DNA of 64,000 nt. It comes from Salinicola salarius. Its GTDB lineage: Bacteria; Pseudomonadota; Gammaproteobacteria; Pseudomonadales; Halomonadaceae. The notes under the pieces were generated by a model. The model saw nothing but the letters and a program-made list of their open reading frames with translations. It searched no databases and was not told where the DNA came from. The stretch spans positions 69,250-133,249 of the forward strand of contig NZ_PZJT01000006.1 of assembly GCF_003206135.1 (NCBI RefSeq), in the 5' to 3' direction. The position numbers and the translations under genes are program-made. Within the stretch, counting starts at the first letter, position 1, and every line of letters begins with the position of its first letter. This document shows, piece after piece, positions 46,639 through 55,447 of the stretch.

Positions 46639-47271
46639 TCAGTCCGTGTCGCCGGGCGTGCAGACCGAAAGCACCACGGCGTCGTTCTCGCTCGTGGAAA
46701 CCAGGGCGTGGCCCATGTCGCTGTCGAAGTAGAGCGAATCGCCGGCGACCATCGCCAGCGGCTCGTAGAATTCCGAATACATCAGGATTCTGCCCTCGAG
46801 AACCATCAGGAACTCTTCGCCATCGTGGCGAACCCACTCCTGAAACTCCTCGAAGTGCCGAGCGCGGACGATCGTCTTGAACGGAATCATCCGCTTCTGG
46901 GCCAGCTGGCACGAGAGAAGCTCGTGCTCGTAGGTCGGGGTCGGGTGCTGCTTGCCGTCGCCGCGCGGGGTGAGGTCGCGCCGGCCGCTGGACTGCCGTT
47001 TGGGCTTGGTGGGCTTGAGCAACTGCGGCAGGTCGATGCCCAGGCCGGTGATCAGTTTCTGAACGGCGGTGAACGTCGGCGAGATCTGGTTGTTCTCGAT
47101 CTTGGACAGCGTCGAGCGGGCCAGCCCGGTGCGGGCGCTGACGTCGCCCAGCGTCCAATGGTTCGAAAGCCGTATCTCCTTGAGCCGCTCGCCCAGGCGA
47201 AGGGGTTCGACGAAGGCTTTGCGACCGGCGGCGATGCGCAGTGCGGCATCCTGATCGTTACTGGCGGCCAT
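46639..47271 (-). CDS. XRE-cupin transcriptional regulator
   Basis: 210 residues from the ATG at 47271. An N-terminal helix-turn-helix of XRE type (RLKEIRLSNHWTLGDVSARTGLARSTLSKIE, about residues 29-60) is joined by a basic linker to a C-terminal cupin domain (about 130-208). PuuR-like proteins of this class sense small molecules such as polyamines. It is downstream of and co-oriented with a deacetylase-family gene. The effector is unknown. Confidence 0.85.
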   Translation of the reverse strand: MAASNDQDAALRIAAGRKAFVEPLRLGERLKEIRLSNHWTLGDVSARTGLARSTLSKIENNQISPTFTAVQKLITGLGIDLPQLLKPTKPKRQSSGRRDLTPRGDGKQHPTPTYEHELLSCQLAQKRMIPFKTIVRARHFEEFQEWVRHDGEEFLMVLEGRILMYSEFYEPLAMVAGDSLYFDSDMGHALVSTSENDAVVLSVCTPGDTD

Positions 47272-47376
47272 GAAACTCTCTGTCAGGAGCGTGGGAAAAT
47301 CATTGTGCAGCATTGATGGCCCAAGAATATCACAGCGCGGCGCCCAGGCCCTGCGCCGAAAGCGCTCGGCACGAAG

Positions 47377-48312
47377 TCAGGCCGAATAGGGGTGGCCCAG
47401 CAGTGCCGTCAGATGGGCTTCGACGCTCAACGGCAAGGTCTTCAGGTGATAGCCGCCCTCCAGCACCGAGACCAGTCTGCCGCCGGCATGCCGCCGCGCG
47501 ACGTCCATCGCCAGCGTGGTAATCCAGTAGAAATCCTCGTGATCGAGCGCCAGCTGACCCAGCGGGTCGTCTCGGTGGGCATCGAAGCCGCTGGAGAGCA
47601 GCACCAACTGGGGCCGATGCCGATCCAGGGCAGGCAGCCACGCGGCTTCCACCGCTCTCCTGAAGCCGAGGCTGCCCGTGCCGGCAGCCAGAGGCGTATT
47701 GATGATGTTGGGCCACTCGCCCGTCAGATAGCGCCAGGGATAGAACGCTTCCTGAAAACTGCTGCAGACCAGAATCGAGGGGTCGTCGTGGAAGATGTCC
47801 AGCGTGCCGTTGCCCTGGTGGACATCGAAATCGAGGATCGCGATGCGCTCGATGCCGTGAACGGCGCGAGCGTGGGCGGCCGCCACGGCTACGTTGTTAT
47901 AGAAGCAGAAACCCATCGCCAGCGCCCGCTCGGCGTGGTGACCGGGCGGACGCATGGCGCAGAAGACGTTGTCGGCACGGTTGCCGCAGACCAGGTCGAC
48001 ACCCCGGATCGCCGCACCGGCGCCCAGCGCTGCGGCCTCCAGCGAATACGGTCCCATTCGCGTGTCGCTATCGAGCTGCTGAAGGCCGCTTTGCGGTCGC
48101 TGTGCCTCCAGCGCGCTGAGGTAGTCTGGGGCGTGCACTCGCTCGAGCTGAAGGCGCGTCGCCGGTCCGGGCTCCGACTGCATCGTCTGCTGCAGCAGGC
48201 CGCTCAGCATGAGCCTGGCACGTATGGCCTCGAGGCGCATGGGAGACTCGGGGTGGTGAGAGCCCATGTCGTGCAGCGCGATGTCGGGATGAGTGAGATA
48301 CGAAGTGATCAT
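47377..48312 (-). CDS. Histone deacetylase family amidohydrolase
   Basis: Zn-dependent deacetylase fold (311 residues from the ATG at 48312). It has the tandem active-site His in RPPGHHAERALAMGFCFYNN, the metal ligands DFDVHQGNGT, and LLSSGFDAHRDDPLG. Bacterial members remove acetyl groups from polyamines, acetoin-related compounds or lysines; the substrate cannot be told. It is divergent from a protein acetyltransferase, which suggests opposing roles, and upstream of an XRE-cupin regulator. Confidence 0.87.
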   Translation of the reverse strand: MITSYLTHPDIALHDMGSHHPESPMRLEAIRARLMLSGLLQQTMQSEPGPATRLQLERVHAPDYLSALEAQRPQSGLQQLDSDTRMGPYSLEAAALGAGAAIRGVDLVCGNRADNVFCAMRPPGHHAERALAMGFCFYNNVAVAAAHARAVHGIERIAILDFDVHQGNGTLDIFHDDPSILVCSSFQEAFYPWRYLTGEWPNIINTPLAAGTGSLGFRRAVEAAWLPALDRHRPQLVLLSSGFDAHRDDPLGQLALDHEDFYWITTLAMDVARRHAGGRLVSVLEGGYHLKTLPLSVEAHLTALLGHPYSA

Positions 48313-48395
48313 GGGTCTCGCCAGCCGATTCGAAGTCGCTCCATTCTGGGCGAGAGCGGTGCGCTGCGTCACACCGTTGCGCTTCGACTTTGGTC

Positions 48396-48444
48396 TATGA
48401 GGTAAACCTCGACGGCCTGACCGTGTAGGGTTGAAAACCTCATA
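48396..48444. promoter_or_regulatory. Inverted repeats between the deacetylase and acetyltransferase genes
   Basis: TATGAGGT (48396-48403) and ACCTCATA (48437-48444) are perfect inverted arms. The first also forms a local palindrome GAGGTAAACCTC (48399-48410). The position between divergent genes suits an operator, possibly for the nearby XRE-cupin protein. Confidence 0.4.
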
Positions 48445-48465
48445 ACCAACGTCGTGAGGTCCACC

Positions 48466-51288
48466 GTGGCCACGCAGTTTCTGCGCCGATTTTTCGCTCC
48501 GCGCTCATTGGTGGTGATCGGAGCTTCCCCCAAGCCCGAGTCGACCGGGGGAGTCGTTCTTCAAAACTTGCTTCTGGCAGGGTTTCCCGGCCCGATCTGG
48601 GCGGTCAATCCGCGCGGTTACAAGGAGGTTCATGGCGTGGCCTGCTTCCGGCGTATTGCCGACCTTCCCGAAACCCCGGATCTCGCCATCATTTGTTCGC
48701 CCTTGCACGGCGTGCCCGAGGTCCTGGAAAAACTAGGTGCCAGGCAGGTCAGGGCGGCGCTGATCGTGTCGGGCGGAGCGTCGCTTGGCGAAGGTGCCGA
48801 GGGGCTCGCTGGATCCCGTGGAGAAGGATCGCTGCGTGGCTCCCGGGGGGAAGGATCGCTGCGGGCGCGGCTGCAAAAGGCAACGCTGCAATCCGGCATG
48901 CGGGTACTGGGGCCAGAGTGTCTCGGCGTCGCGGTTCCCTCCATGCGGCTCAACGCGACCTACGCCAGTCAGCCGATTGGCGATGGCAGCGTTGCCTACC
49001 TGGGCCAGTCGGGCATGCTGGGCAACGCGATGATCGACTGGGCCGCTGGCCGCGAGGTCGGCTTTTCCCATCTGGTGACGCTGGGAGACAGCCTCGACGT
49101 CCAGTTGCCGGATGTCATCGACTACCTGAATCAATCCGGGCGCTGCCGGGCGCTGCTGCTGCATCTGGAGGCGTTCCGCAATGCGCGCCACTTCATGACG
49201 GCGCTGCGTGAATCGTCGCGTAACCGTCTGGTGCTGGCGATCAAGAGCGGGCGCACCGCCGAGGCGACGCTGAGCCCGGTTGCGCCGACGGCCGGCATCG
49301 ATCGTCGCGATGCCATCGTCGATGCCGCGCTGGCCCGTGCCGGGGTCGTGCGCGTCGACGATTCCGACGAACTGTTCGATGCGCTGGAAACGCTGTCGCG
49401 GTTTAGGCCGCCGAAGGGCGATCGTCTGGCGATCGTCTCCAATGGCGTCGGTCCGGCGCTGCTGGCGATCGACAAGCTGATCGACGGCGGCGGTCTGCTG
49501 GCCGAGCTCAGCGAGACATCCGCCCAGGCATTGATCACGCGGAAGCTGGACGTCAGCCGCCCGGGACGCAATCCGGTCGATCTGGGCGGCAGCGCCACGC
49601 CGGAAGATTATCTGAGTGCGCTGGAGATCGTGACGCGCGACCCTAATGTCGATGCGGTGCTGGTCTTGCACGCGCCGACACGACTGGCGCCATCGCTGGC
49701 GACCGCCAATGCGCTGGTCGAGACGCGCCAGCGCTTCCGGCATCGCCTGCTGGTGAGCTGGATGGGGCTGAAGGAGGCGCTGGATGCCCGTGCGGCCTGC
49801 AACCGCGCCGGCATTCCCAGCTACGTGTCGCCGGAGAAGGCCGTCAGAGCCTTCCTGCATCTGGTGCGCTATCGCCAGGTCCAGAACCTGTTGCAGGAGA
49901 CCCCGCCATCGCTGCCGTTCGGCTCCAGTGCCGAGATGCGCCAGCGCTGTCATGCGCTCATCGACGATGCCCTGGCACGCCAGCGGGATCGGCTGACCCA
50001 CCAGGAAACCGGCGACGTGCTGGGGGCCTACGGTATCGAATGTGCCCCCAGCGAGTATGTGTTCGATCTGGAGCAGGCGGAGCGGGCCACCGAACGGCTG
50101 CAGGGGCCATGGGCGGTCAAGGTCGTCCATCGTGACAACTGCGAACCGTTTCGCTATGGCGGGGAATCGCGTCGGCAGGCTGCCTCGCTGATTCAGGACC
50201 TGGAGCAGCCCGGCAGCGTGGTAGATGCGGTCGTCCGTCTGGAGGCGCGTGTCAGCGAAGCGCTGCCGGACAGCCCCATCTACAGCTACTGTCTCCAGAC
50301 CATGCAGCGCGGCAAGGGCTCGCTGCAGTTGTGTGCCGGCATCACGCGAGATGCGGAGTTCGGCCCGGTCATCGTCTTCGGCACCGGGGGCTACAAGATC
50401 GATGTCATGGCGGATCGCCAGACGGCGCTGCCGCCGCTCAACATGCGGCTGGCGGAAGAGCTCATCGACCGTACGCGGGCAGGTCGACTGATTCGCGAAC
50501 ACAGCGACGATCCTCGGGAGGCGATCGCCTGGGTTTCTCGCCTGCTGGTCAAACTGTCTCAGATGGCTTCCGACCTGCCGCGCCTCAAAGGGCTCGAGAT
50601 CAATCCGCTGCTGCTCAACCAAGAGGGTCTGCTGGCGGTCGATTTCGCGCTAGATCTGGGGGAAGCCTCGACACAGGCGATCATGCCGTACCCGGAACAG
50701 TTGCGGGAAACGGTGGTGCTGGCGGGGATGAACGTCGAAATTCGTCCGATTCGAGGCGAGGACGCGCCGCTGATCACCCATTTCCATACCTTCCTGTCCG
50801 AGCAGAGCATTCGTTACCGCTATTTCCATCACAAGGCGGTGCTGTCGATGCGGGATCTTTCCCAGCTCAGCCAGATCAATTACGACCGCCAGATGGCGTT
50901 CATCGCGGTTCGCCGGCGCGAAGAAAGTGAGAGTGCAGAAGCCAGCGATAGCGGGCCACGCGGCGAAGAGATGCTGGGCGTGGTGCGGGTATGGAACGAC
51001 CCCGACAACATTCGTACCGAGTTCTCGATCATCATCCGTGACGATTTCCACGGCATTGGCCTCGGGCGTCGTCTGATGCGCAAGATGATCGATTACAGCC
51101 GCCAGGTGGGAACGCTTGCCATGGTCGGAACGGTCATGAGCGATAACCTGCCGATGCGACAATTGCTGGCAAGCCTGGGGTTCGAGCTGCGCCTGAATAT
51201 CGAAGAGGGCGTGCTCGAAGCCACGCTACGGCTGAATGAACCGCAGAGCGATTGGCAGCGCCATCGTCTGGAGGCGGCACTGGACTGA
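48466..51288 (+). CDS. Acyl-CoA synthetase-like / GNAT protein lysine acetyltransferase (Pat type)
   Basis: 940 residues from a GTG at 48466 with GAGG 6 bases upstream (a GTG at 48454 is also in frame). Domains in order: CoA-binding (FFAPRSLVVIGASPKPESTG), succinyl-CoA-ligase-like domains, an ATP-grasp domain (about 465-690), and a C-terminal GNAT acetyltransferase (about 735-925, with RDDFHGIGLGRRLMRKMI). This is the Pat/YfiQ architecture; such enzymes acetylate acetyl-CoA synthetase. The linker near residues 115-135 contains GSRGEGSLR twice, encoded by a 27-bp duplication. Confidence 0.88.
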   Translation: MATQFLRRFFAPRSLVVIGASPKPESTGGVVLQNLLLAGFPGPIWAVNPRGYKEVHGVACFRRIADLPETPDLAIICSPLHGVPEVLEKLGARQVRAALIVSGGASLGEGAEGLAGSRGEGSLRGSRGEGSLRARLQKATLQSGMRVLGPECLGVAVPSMRLNATYASQPIGDGSVAYLGQSGMLGNAMIDWAAGREVGFSHLVTLGDSLDVQLPDVIDYLNQSGRCRALLLHLEAFRNARHFMTALRESSRNRLVLAIKSGRTAEATLSPVAPTAGIDRRDAIVDAALARAGVVRVDDSDELFDALETLSRFRPPKGDRLAIVSNGVGPALLAIDKLIDGGGLLAELSETSAQALITRKLDVSRPGRNPVDLGGSATPEDYLSALEIVTRDPNVDAVLVLHAPTRLAPSLATANALVETRQRFRHRLLVSWMGLKEALDARAACNRAGIPSYVSPEKAVRAFLHLVRYRQVQNLLQETPPSLPFGSSAEMRQRCHALIDDALARQRDRLTHQETGDVLGAYGIECAPSEYVFDLEQAERATERLQGPWAVKVVHRDNCEPFRYGGESRRQAASLIQDLEQPGSVVDAVVRLEARVSEALPDSPIYSYCLQTMQRGKGSLQLCAGITRDAEFGPVIVFGTGGYKIDVMADRQTALPPLNMRLAEELIDRTRAGRLIREHSDDPREAIAWVSRLLVKLSQMASDLPRLKGLEINPLLLNQEGLLAVDFALDLGEASTQAIMPYPEQLRETVVLAGMNVEIRPIRGEDAPLITHFHTFLSEQSIRYRYFHHKAVLSMRDLSQLSQINYDRQMAFIAVRRREESESAEASDSGPRGEEMLGVVRVWNDPDNIRTEFSIIIRDDFHGIGLGRRLMRKMIDYSRQVGTLAMVGTVMSDNLPMRQLLASLGFELRLNIEEGVLEATLRLNEPQSDWQRHRLEAALD
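48811..48864. repeat. 27-bp in-frame duplication inside the acetyltransferase gene
   Basis: Copies 48811-48837 and 48838-48864 each encode GSRGEGSLR. They differ at several third positions but give the same nine residues. Confidence 0.9.
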
Positions 51289-51338
51289 CGAGACGAAAGA
51301 TTTGATCGCAGGGAGGAGCAGGTAGAAACGACAATAAG

Positions 51339-51368
51339 TTGAACGATCATTCAATTATAGGATATTGT
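51339..51368 (+). promoter_or_regulatory. proV promoter with BetI-like palindrome
   Basis: TTGAACGATCATTCAA (51339-51354) is a near-perfect palindrome of the type bound by the choline-responsive TetR regulator BetI. The TTGAAC within it can serve as a -35, with TATTGT (51363-51368) 17 bp downstream as -10. About 123 bp of leader precedes proV. Confidence 0.5.
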
Positions 51369-51491
51369 CGTTTGAAGGGTTATTGATAAAACCGTATGAT
51401 GCGAAACCTAACAACACTAACAGATACCGTTCGACACGCGCGTTAACCGGCACGTGAAGAGCTTCTTCTGCTTTGCCAACCTAGGCCTGAC

Positions 51492-52694
51492 ATGACCGAC
51501 ACACAGCAAACCAAGATTCAAGTGCGAAACTTGAGCAAGGTGTTCGGCGACGACACCAAGAAAGCGCTCAAGCTACGTGACGAGGGTCTCAATCGCGCCC
51601 AGATCCTCGAAAAGACCGGGCAGACGCTCGGACTCTCCAATATCAATTTCGACGTTCGGGAAGGCGAGCTCCTCGTCATCATGGGCCTCTCCGGCTCAGG
51701 CAAGTCGACCTTGATTCGTTGTCTGAATCGCCTGATCGAACCTACCGAGGGTGACATCATCATCGGTGGGGAGAACATCCCCCAATTGAGCGACAAGGCG
51801 CTGCTGCACTGTCGTCGTCGACACTTCTCGATGGTGTTCCAGAATTTCGCCCTGTTCCCGCATCGCACGGTGCAGATGAACGCCGAATACGGGCTCGAGA
51901 TTCGCGGCATCGACAAGGCCGAGCGGGCCGAGAAGGCCAGGAATTCGCTCAAGCAGGTGGGGCTCGAGGGTTGGGAAGATGCCTATCCCAATCAGCTGTC
52001 CGGCGGGATGCAGCAGCGTGTCGGCCTGGCTCGTGCGCTGGCCAACGACTCCAGCGTGCTGTTGATGGACGAGGCCTTTTCCGCCCTCGACCCACTGATC
52101 CGACGCGACATGCAGCAGGAGCTCATCGAGCTGCAGCATCGAATGAAGAAAACCACCATCTTCATCACCCACGATCTCGATGAAGCGCTCAATATCGGCG
52201 ATCGGATCATTCTGCTGCGTGATGGCGAGATCGTGCAGATCGGCACGCCGGAAGAAGTGCTGACACGTCCTGCCGACGACTATGTCGCCCGCTTCACCGA
52301 GGGTGTCGATCGCTCTCGCGTCGTGACGGCACGTCGCGTCATGCGCCCGGTTCGCGCCACGGCCCGTCACGACGACGGCCCGCGCACCGTATTGCGCAAG
52401 ATGAGCGAGAATGCGCTGGACTCGATCTACGTCGTCGATCGCGAGCGCAAACTGCTGGGAATCCTGGAGGCCGATAGCCTCGATGAGGCAGCGAAAGCCG
52501 GCAAGGATTCGATCCAGGAACTGCTGGTGACCGACTTCCCCCGCATCGGTCCGGACGAGCCGCTGGCCACGTTGTACCCCATGTTTCAGGGCAAGAGCAT
52601 TCCCGTGGCGGTCATCGATGACCAGCAGCGGCTGCTCGGCGTGGTGGTCAAGGGTGCCGTACTCGAACAACTGGCGCAGACGGGAGAAGAATGA
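51492..52694 (+). CDS. proV: ProV, glycine betaine ABC transporter ATPase
   Basis: 400-residue ATPase of the osmoprotectant importer. Walker A GLSGSGKST is at 65-73; signature LSGGMQQRVGLARAL and Walker B LLMDEAFSALDP follow. The 50-residue N-terminal extension (DDTKKALKLRDEGLNRAQIL) is typical of ProV. Two CBS domains (about 290-400) are expected to sense ionic strength. It overlaps proW by 4 bp. Confidence 0.96.
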   Translation: MTDTQQTKIQVRNLSKVFGDDTKKALKLRDEGLNRAQILEKTGQTLGLSNINFDVREGELLVIMGLSGSGKSTLIRCLNRLIEPTEGDIIIGGENIPQLSDKALLHCRRRHFSMVFQNFALFPHRTVQMNAEYGLEIRGIDKAERAEKARNSLKQVGLEGWEDAYPNQLSGGMQQRVGLARALANDSSVLLMDEAFSALDPLIRRDMQQELIELQHRMKKTTIFITHDLDEALNIGDRIILLRDGEIVQIGTPEEVLTRPADDYVARFTEGVDRSRVVTARRVMRPVRATARHDDGPRTVLRKMSENALDSIYVVDRERKLLGILEADSLDEAAKAGKDSIQELLVTDFPRIGPDEPLATLYPMFQGKSIPVAVIDDQQRLLGVVVKGAVLEQLAQTGEE

Positions 52695-53536
52695 TGGATT
52701 TCGATATTCCAAGAATTCCGCTGGGCGACTGGATCGAGGGCGGGCTGGATTTTCTGACTACCGAGTTTTCCGGCGTCACCCGGGCGATTTCCCGCGGTAC
52801 GCAGACCGGCATCAATCTGCTCAACGACGGGTTGATGTGGCTGCCTGAATGGGCGCTGATCGCCGTCGTGGTATTGCTGTGCTGGAAAGTCAGTGGGCGG
52901 CGCCTGGCCATCGGGGCGCTGATTGGCCTGGCGCTGATCTGGAACCTCGGCCTGTGGAACCCGATGATCCAGACTCTGACGCTGGTGGTCATCGCGACGC
53001 TGGTGGCTATCGTGATCGCCTTGCCGCTGGGGATTCTGGCTGCGGTATCCGATCGCTTCTACAAGGTGATCATGCCGATCCTGGACTTCATGCAGACGAT
53101 GCCTGCCTTCGTTTATCTGATTCCGGCAATTCCGTTTTTCGGTATCGGCTCGGTATCCGGCATCTTCGCCACGGTGATCTTCTCGATGCCGCCGGCCATC
53201 CGCTTCACCACGCTGGGGATCCGGCAGGTGCCGAAGGATCTGATTGAAGCGGCCGACGCCTACGGCTCCACGCGCAGCCAGAAGCTGATCAAGGTCCAAT
53301 TGCCGCTGTCCCTGCCGACGCTGATGGGCGGTATCAACCAGACCATCATGCTGGCGCTGTCGATGGTCGTCATCGCGGCGATGATCGGCGCCAACGGCCT
53401 GGGCAGCGAAGTCTGGCGCGCCATTCAGCGGTTGCGTCCGGGTGAAGGCTTCGAAGCCGGTATCGCTGTCGTCATCATGGCTATGCTTCTGGACCGGCTG
53501 ACGCAATCTCTCAGCGGTGGCAAGAAGACGAAGTAG
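52691..53536 (+). CDS. proW: ProW, glycine betaine ABC transporter permease
   Basis: 281-residue inner-membrane permease with about six spans and the EAA loop (PKDLIEAADAYGSTRSQKLIKVQLPLSLP). It lacks the long periplasmic N-terminal tail of E. coli ProW. The last codon and stop are the first part of an 18-bp tandem repeat that fills the gap to proX. Confidence 0.95.
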   Translation: MMDFDIPRIPLGDWIEGGLDFLTTEFSGVTRAISRGTQTGINLLNDGLMWLPEWALIAVVVLLCWKVSGRRLAIGALIGLALIWNLGLWNPMIQTLTLVVIATLVAIVIALPLGILAAVSDRFYKVIMPILDFMQTMPAFVYLIPAIPFFGIGSVSGIFATVIFSMPPAIRFTTLGIRQVPKDLIEAADAYGSTRSQKLIKVQLPLSLPTLMGGINQTIMLALSMVVIAAMIGANGLGSEVWRAIQRLRPGEGFEAGIAVVIMAMLLDRLTQSLSGGKKTK

Positions 53537-53620
53537 CGCGAGAAAGCCAAGTAGAGCGTGAAAATCAGGTAGAGCGTTTAAACCAGACAGGGCGTTTAAA
53601 CGAAGTAGAGTCTGATGCTG
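53531..53620. repeat. 18-bp tandem repeat, five copies, at the end of proW
   Basis: Units begin at 53531, 53549, 53567, 53585 and 53603. The first starts with the last Lys codon and the TAG stop of proW (AAGTAG). The repeat keeps the frame, so stop codons recur in most units. Identity falls from the second unit to the fifth. Confidence 0.92.
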
Positions 53621-53679
53621 TCGGCGCTCTGGCCGGCAGCATGACTTGCGGTACGTAAACCATAAAAAGGGGAAAGTCG

Positions 53680-54564
53680 ATGACACGCAACGCAATGTCA
53701 CAAGCCGTTCGCTATGGTGCCTTGATGATGGCTGCCGGCATCAGCATGACCGCCGGTGTCGCTCAGGCCCAGGACAGCAAGGGAACCGTCAAGCTGGCCT
53801 ACGTCGAATGGGCTTCCGAAGTCGCTTCCACCAACGTGATCCGCGCCGTGCTTGAAGAGCAGGGATATGACGTTGAAATGAACTCGCTGGGCGCGGCCGT
53901 CATGTGGCAGGCCGTCGGCACCGGTGATGCCGATGCCATGGTCGCCGCCTGGCTGCCGACGACTCATGGCGATTATCTCAAGCAGGTCCAGGACGAGGTC
54001 GAGGATCTCGGTCCCAACCTCGAGGGGACCAAGCTTGGGCTGGTCGTGCCGGCTTATACCGATATCGATTCCATCGAACAGCTCAACGATCATGCTGACG
54101 AATTCGATGGCAAGATCGTGGGTATCGATCCGGGCGCTGGTCTGATGGCGCAGACAGAAGATGCCATCGACGAATACGGTATCGATGACCTGCAGCTGCA
54201 GTCGAGCAGTGGCGCGGCCATGACTTCCTCGCTGGCCAGTGCGATCCAGAACAAGGAAGACATCGTGGTGACCGGTTGGACGCCGCACTGGATGTTTGCG
54301 CGCTGGGATCTCAAGTATCTCGACGACCCCAAGAAGGCCTTCGGCGATGCCGAGCATATCAACACGGTCGTACACAAAGGCTTCAAGGAAGAGATGCCGC
54401 AGGCCTACGCCATTCTGGACAATTTCCACTGGACGCCGGATCAGATGGGCGAAGTCATGCTCATGAACCAGGAAGAGGGTTCGGATCCGTACGAGAACGC
54501 CAAGAAGTGGGTCGACGAGCATCCTGATGTCGTCGCTGAGTGGACCGACGGCACTGCCGAATAA
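53680..54564 (+). CDS. proX: ProX/OpuAC-type glycine betaine-binding protein
   Basis: 294-residue periplasmic receptor with a signal peptide (1-30, cleavage after AQA). Trp/Tyr residues that can form the aromatic cage for the trimethylammonium head are in YVEWASE, AAWLPTTHGDY and TGWTPHWMF. The sequence is of the OpuAC class rather than enterobacterial ProX. AAGGGGAAAG lies upstream of the ATG. It completes the betaine importer and is followed by a strong terminator. Confidence 0.94.
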   Translation: MTRNAMSQAVRYGALMMAAGISMTAGVAQAQDSKGTVKLAYVEWASEVASTNVIRAVLEEQGYDVEMNSLGAAVMWQAVGTGDADAMVAAWLPTTHGDYLKQVQDEVEDLGPNLEGTKLGLVVPAYTDIDSIEQLNDHADEFDGKIVGIDPGAGLMAQTEDAIDEYGIDDLQLQSSSGAAMTSSLASAIQNKEDIVVTGWTPHWMFARWDLKYLDDPKKAFGDAEHINTVVHKGFKEEMPQAYAILDNFHWTPDQMGEVMLMNQEEGSDPYENAKKWVDEHPDVVAEWTDGTAE

Positions 54565-54591
54565 CCTGGCCCGCCATCAGTCCCCACGAAG

Positions 54592-54617
54592 CGCCCGGTC
54601 GTCAGACCGGGCGTTTT
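54592..54617 (+). terminator. Rho-independent terminator of proVWX
   Basis: 9-bp perfect GC-rich stem (54592-54600 with 54605-54613), GTCA loop, then TTTT. Confidence 0.85.
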
Positions 54618-54626
54618 GCGTTGGCG

Positions 54627-54654
54627 ATCGGCTATCTTCTATCGGCTATCGAAA
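54627..54654. repeat. 14-bp tandem duplication between proX and pdxH
   Basis: Units 54627-54640 and 54641-54654 share ATCGGCTATC and differ in the last four bases. Confidence 0.6.
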
Positions 54655-54681
54655 CCGGGATAGCAGGCCGACGTCGGCAAT

Positions 54682-55329
54682 TCAGGGCGCCAGACGGGTG
54701 CGATGCCACTCCTGCGTCTGGAGGTCTCGACGCGTGTAGCGCACACGGTCGTGCAGTCGGCTGCGCTGGCCCTGCCAGAACTCGATCGCATGGGCGACGA
54801 GACAGTATCCCCCCCAGTGCGGCGGTCTTTCCACGGACTGGTTCGCGTAAACCTGCTCGAAGCGCGACAACCGTTCCTGCATCCAGTCCCGATTGGGGAT
54901 TTCGACGCTCTGCTGAGACACCCAGGCTGCCAGCTGACTCTTGCGAGGCCGGCTGGAGAAGTAATCGTCCGACTGCTTGGCATCGACCTTTTCGACACTG
55001 CCCTCGACACGAACCTGGCGCTGCAGTCCCGGCCACCAGAACACGAGGGCGGCATTGGGAACATGGGCAAGCTCGTTGCCTTTCTGACTCTGGTAGTTGG
55101 TATAAAAGCGGAAACCCTGTGCGTCGAAGCCCTTCAACAGCACGATGCGCGCATGGGGATAGCCTTCGCTGTCCACCGTAGCCAGCGTCATGGCATTGGC
55201 ATCCGCCCCTTCGCTCTCGGTCGCCTGCTTCAGCCAGTCTTCGAACAAGGGGAGCGGTGTATCGGGGGTGTTTTCCGGCGCCAGGGCTTCGCCTTCGTAG
55301 TCCCGTCGCATACCGGCGAGGTCGCTCAT
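54682..55329 (-). CDS. pdxH: PdxH, pyridoxine/pyridoxamine 5'-phosphate oxidase
   Basis: FMN-dependent enzyme making pyridoxal 5'-phosphate. 215 residues with the FMN/PLP-site motifs RIVLLKGFDAQGFRFYTNY, SQKGNEL, and the C-terminal WGGYCLVAHAIEFWQGQRSRLHDR. Length is typical. GGAG lies upstream of the ATG. It converges on proX. Confidence 0.96.
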   Translation of the reverse strand: MSDLAGMRRDYEGEALAPENTPDTPLPLFEDWLKQATESEGADANAMTLATVDSEGYPHARIVLLKGFDAQGFRFYTNYQSQKGNELAHVPNAALVFWWPGLQRQVRVEGSVEKVDAKQSDDYFSSRPRKSQLAAWVSQQSVEIPNRDWMQERLSRFEQVYANQSVERPPHWGGYCLVAHAIEFWQGQRSRLHDRVRYTRRDLQTQEWHRTRLAP

Positions 55330-55447
55330 CTGTGATTCTCCGTGCAGCGATGTGAGTTGGTGATCATTGTAGCCTGACCGGCTGGTGGATGATGCTGGCT
55401 TGCCTTAGTCATTAGCCTAGGGTTGTTTGGCATCCCAGCGCGAATCG

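Noticed and set aside
48733..50622. 629-codon open frame antisense to the acetyltransferase
   Set aside because: No recognisable domain; it is a shadow of a GC-rich gene. Similar long antisense frames elsewhere (for example 1624-2754) were rejected for the same reason.
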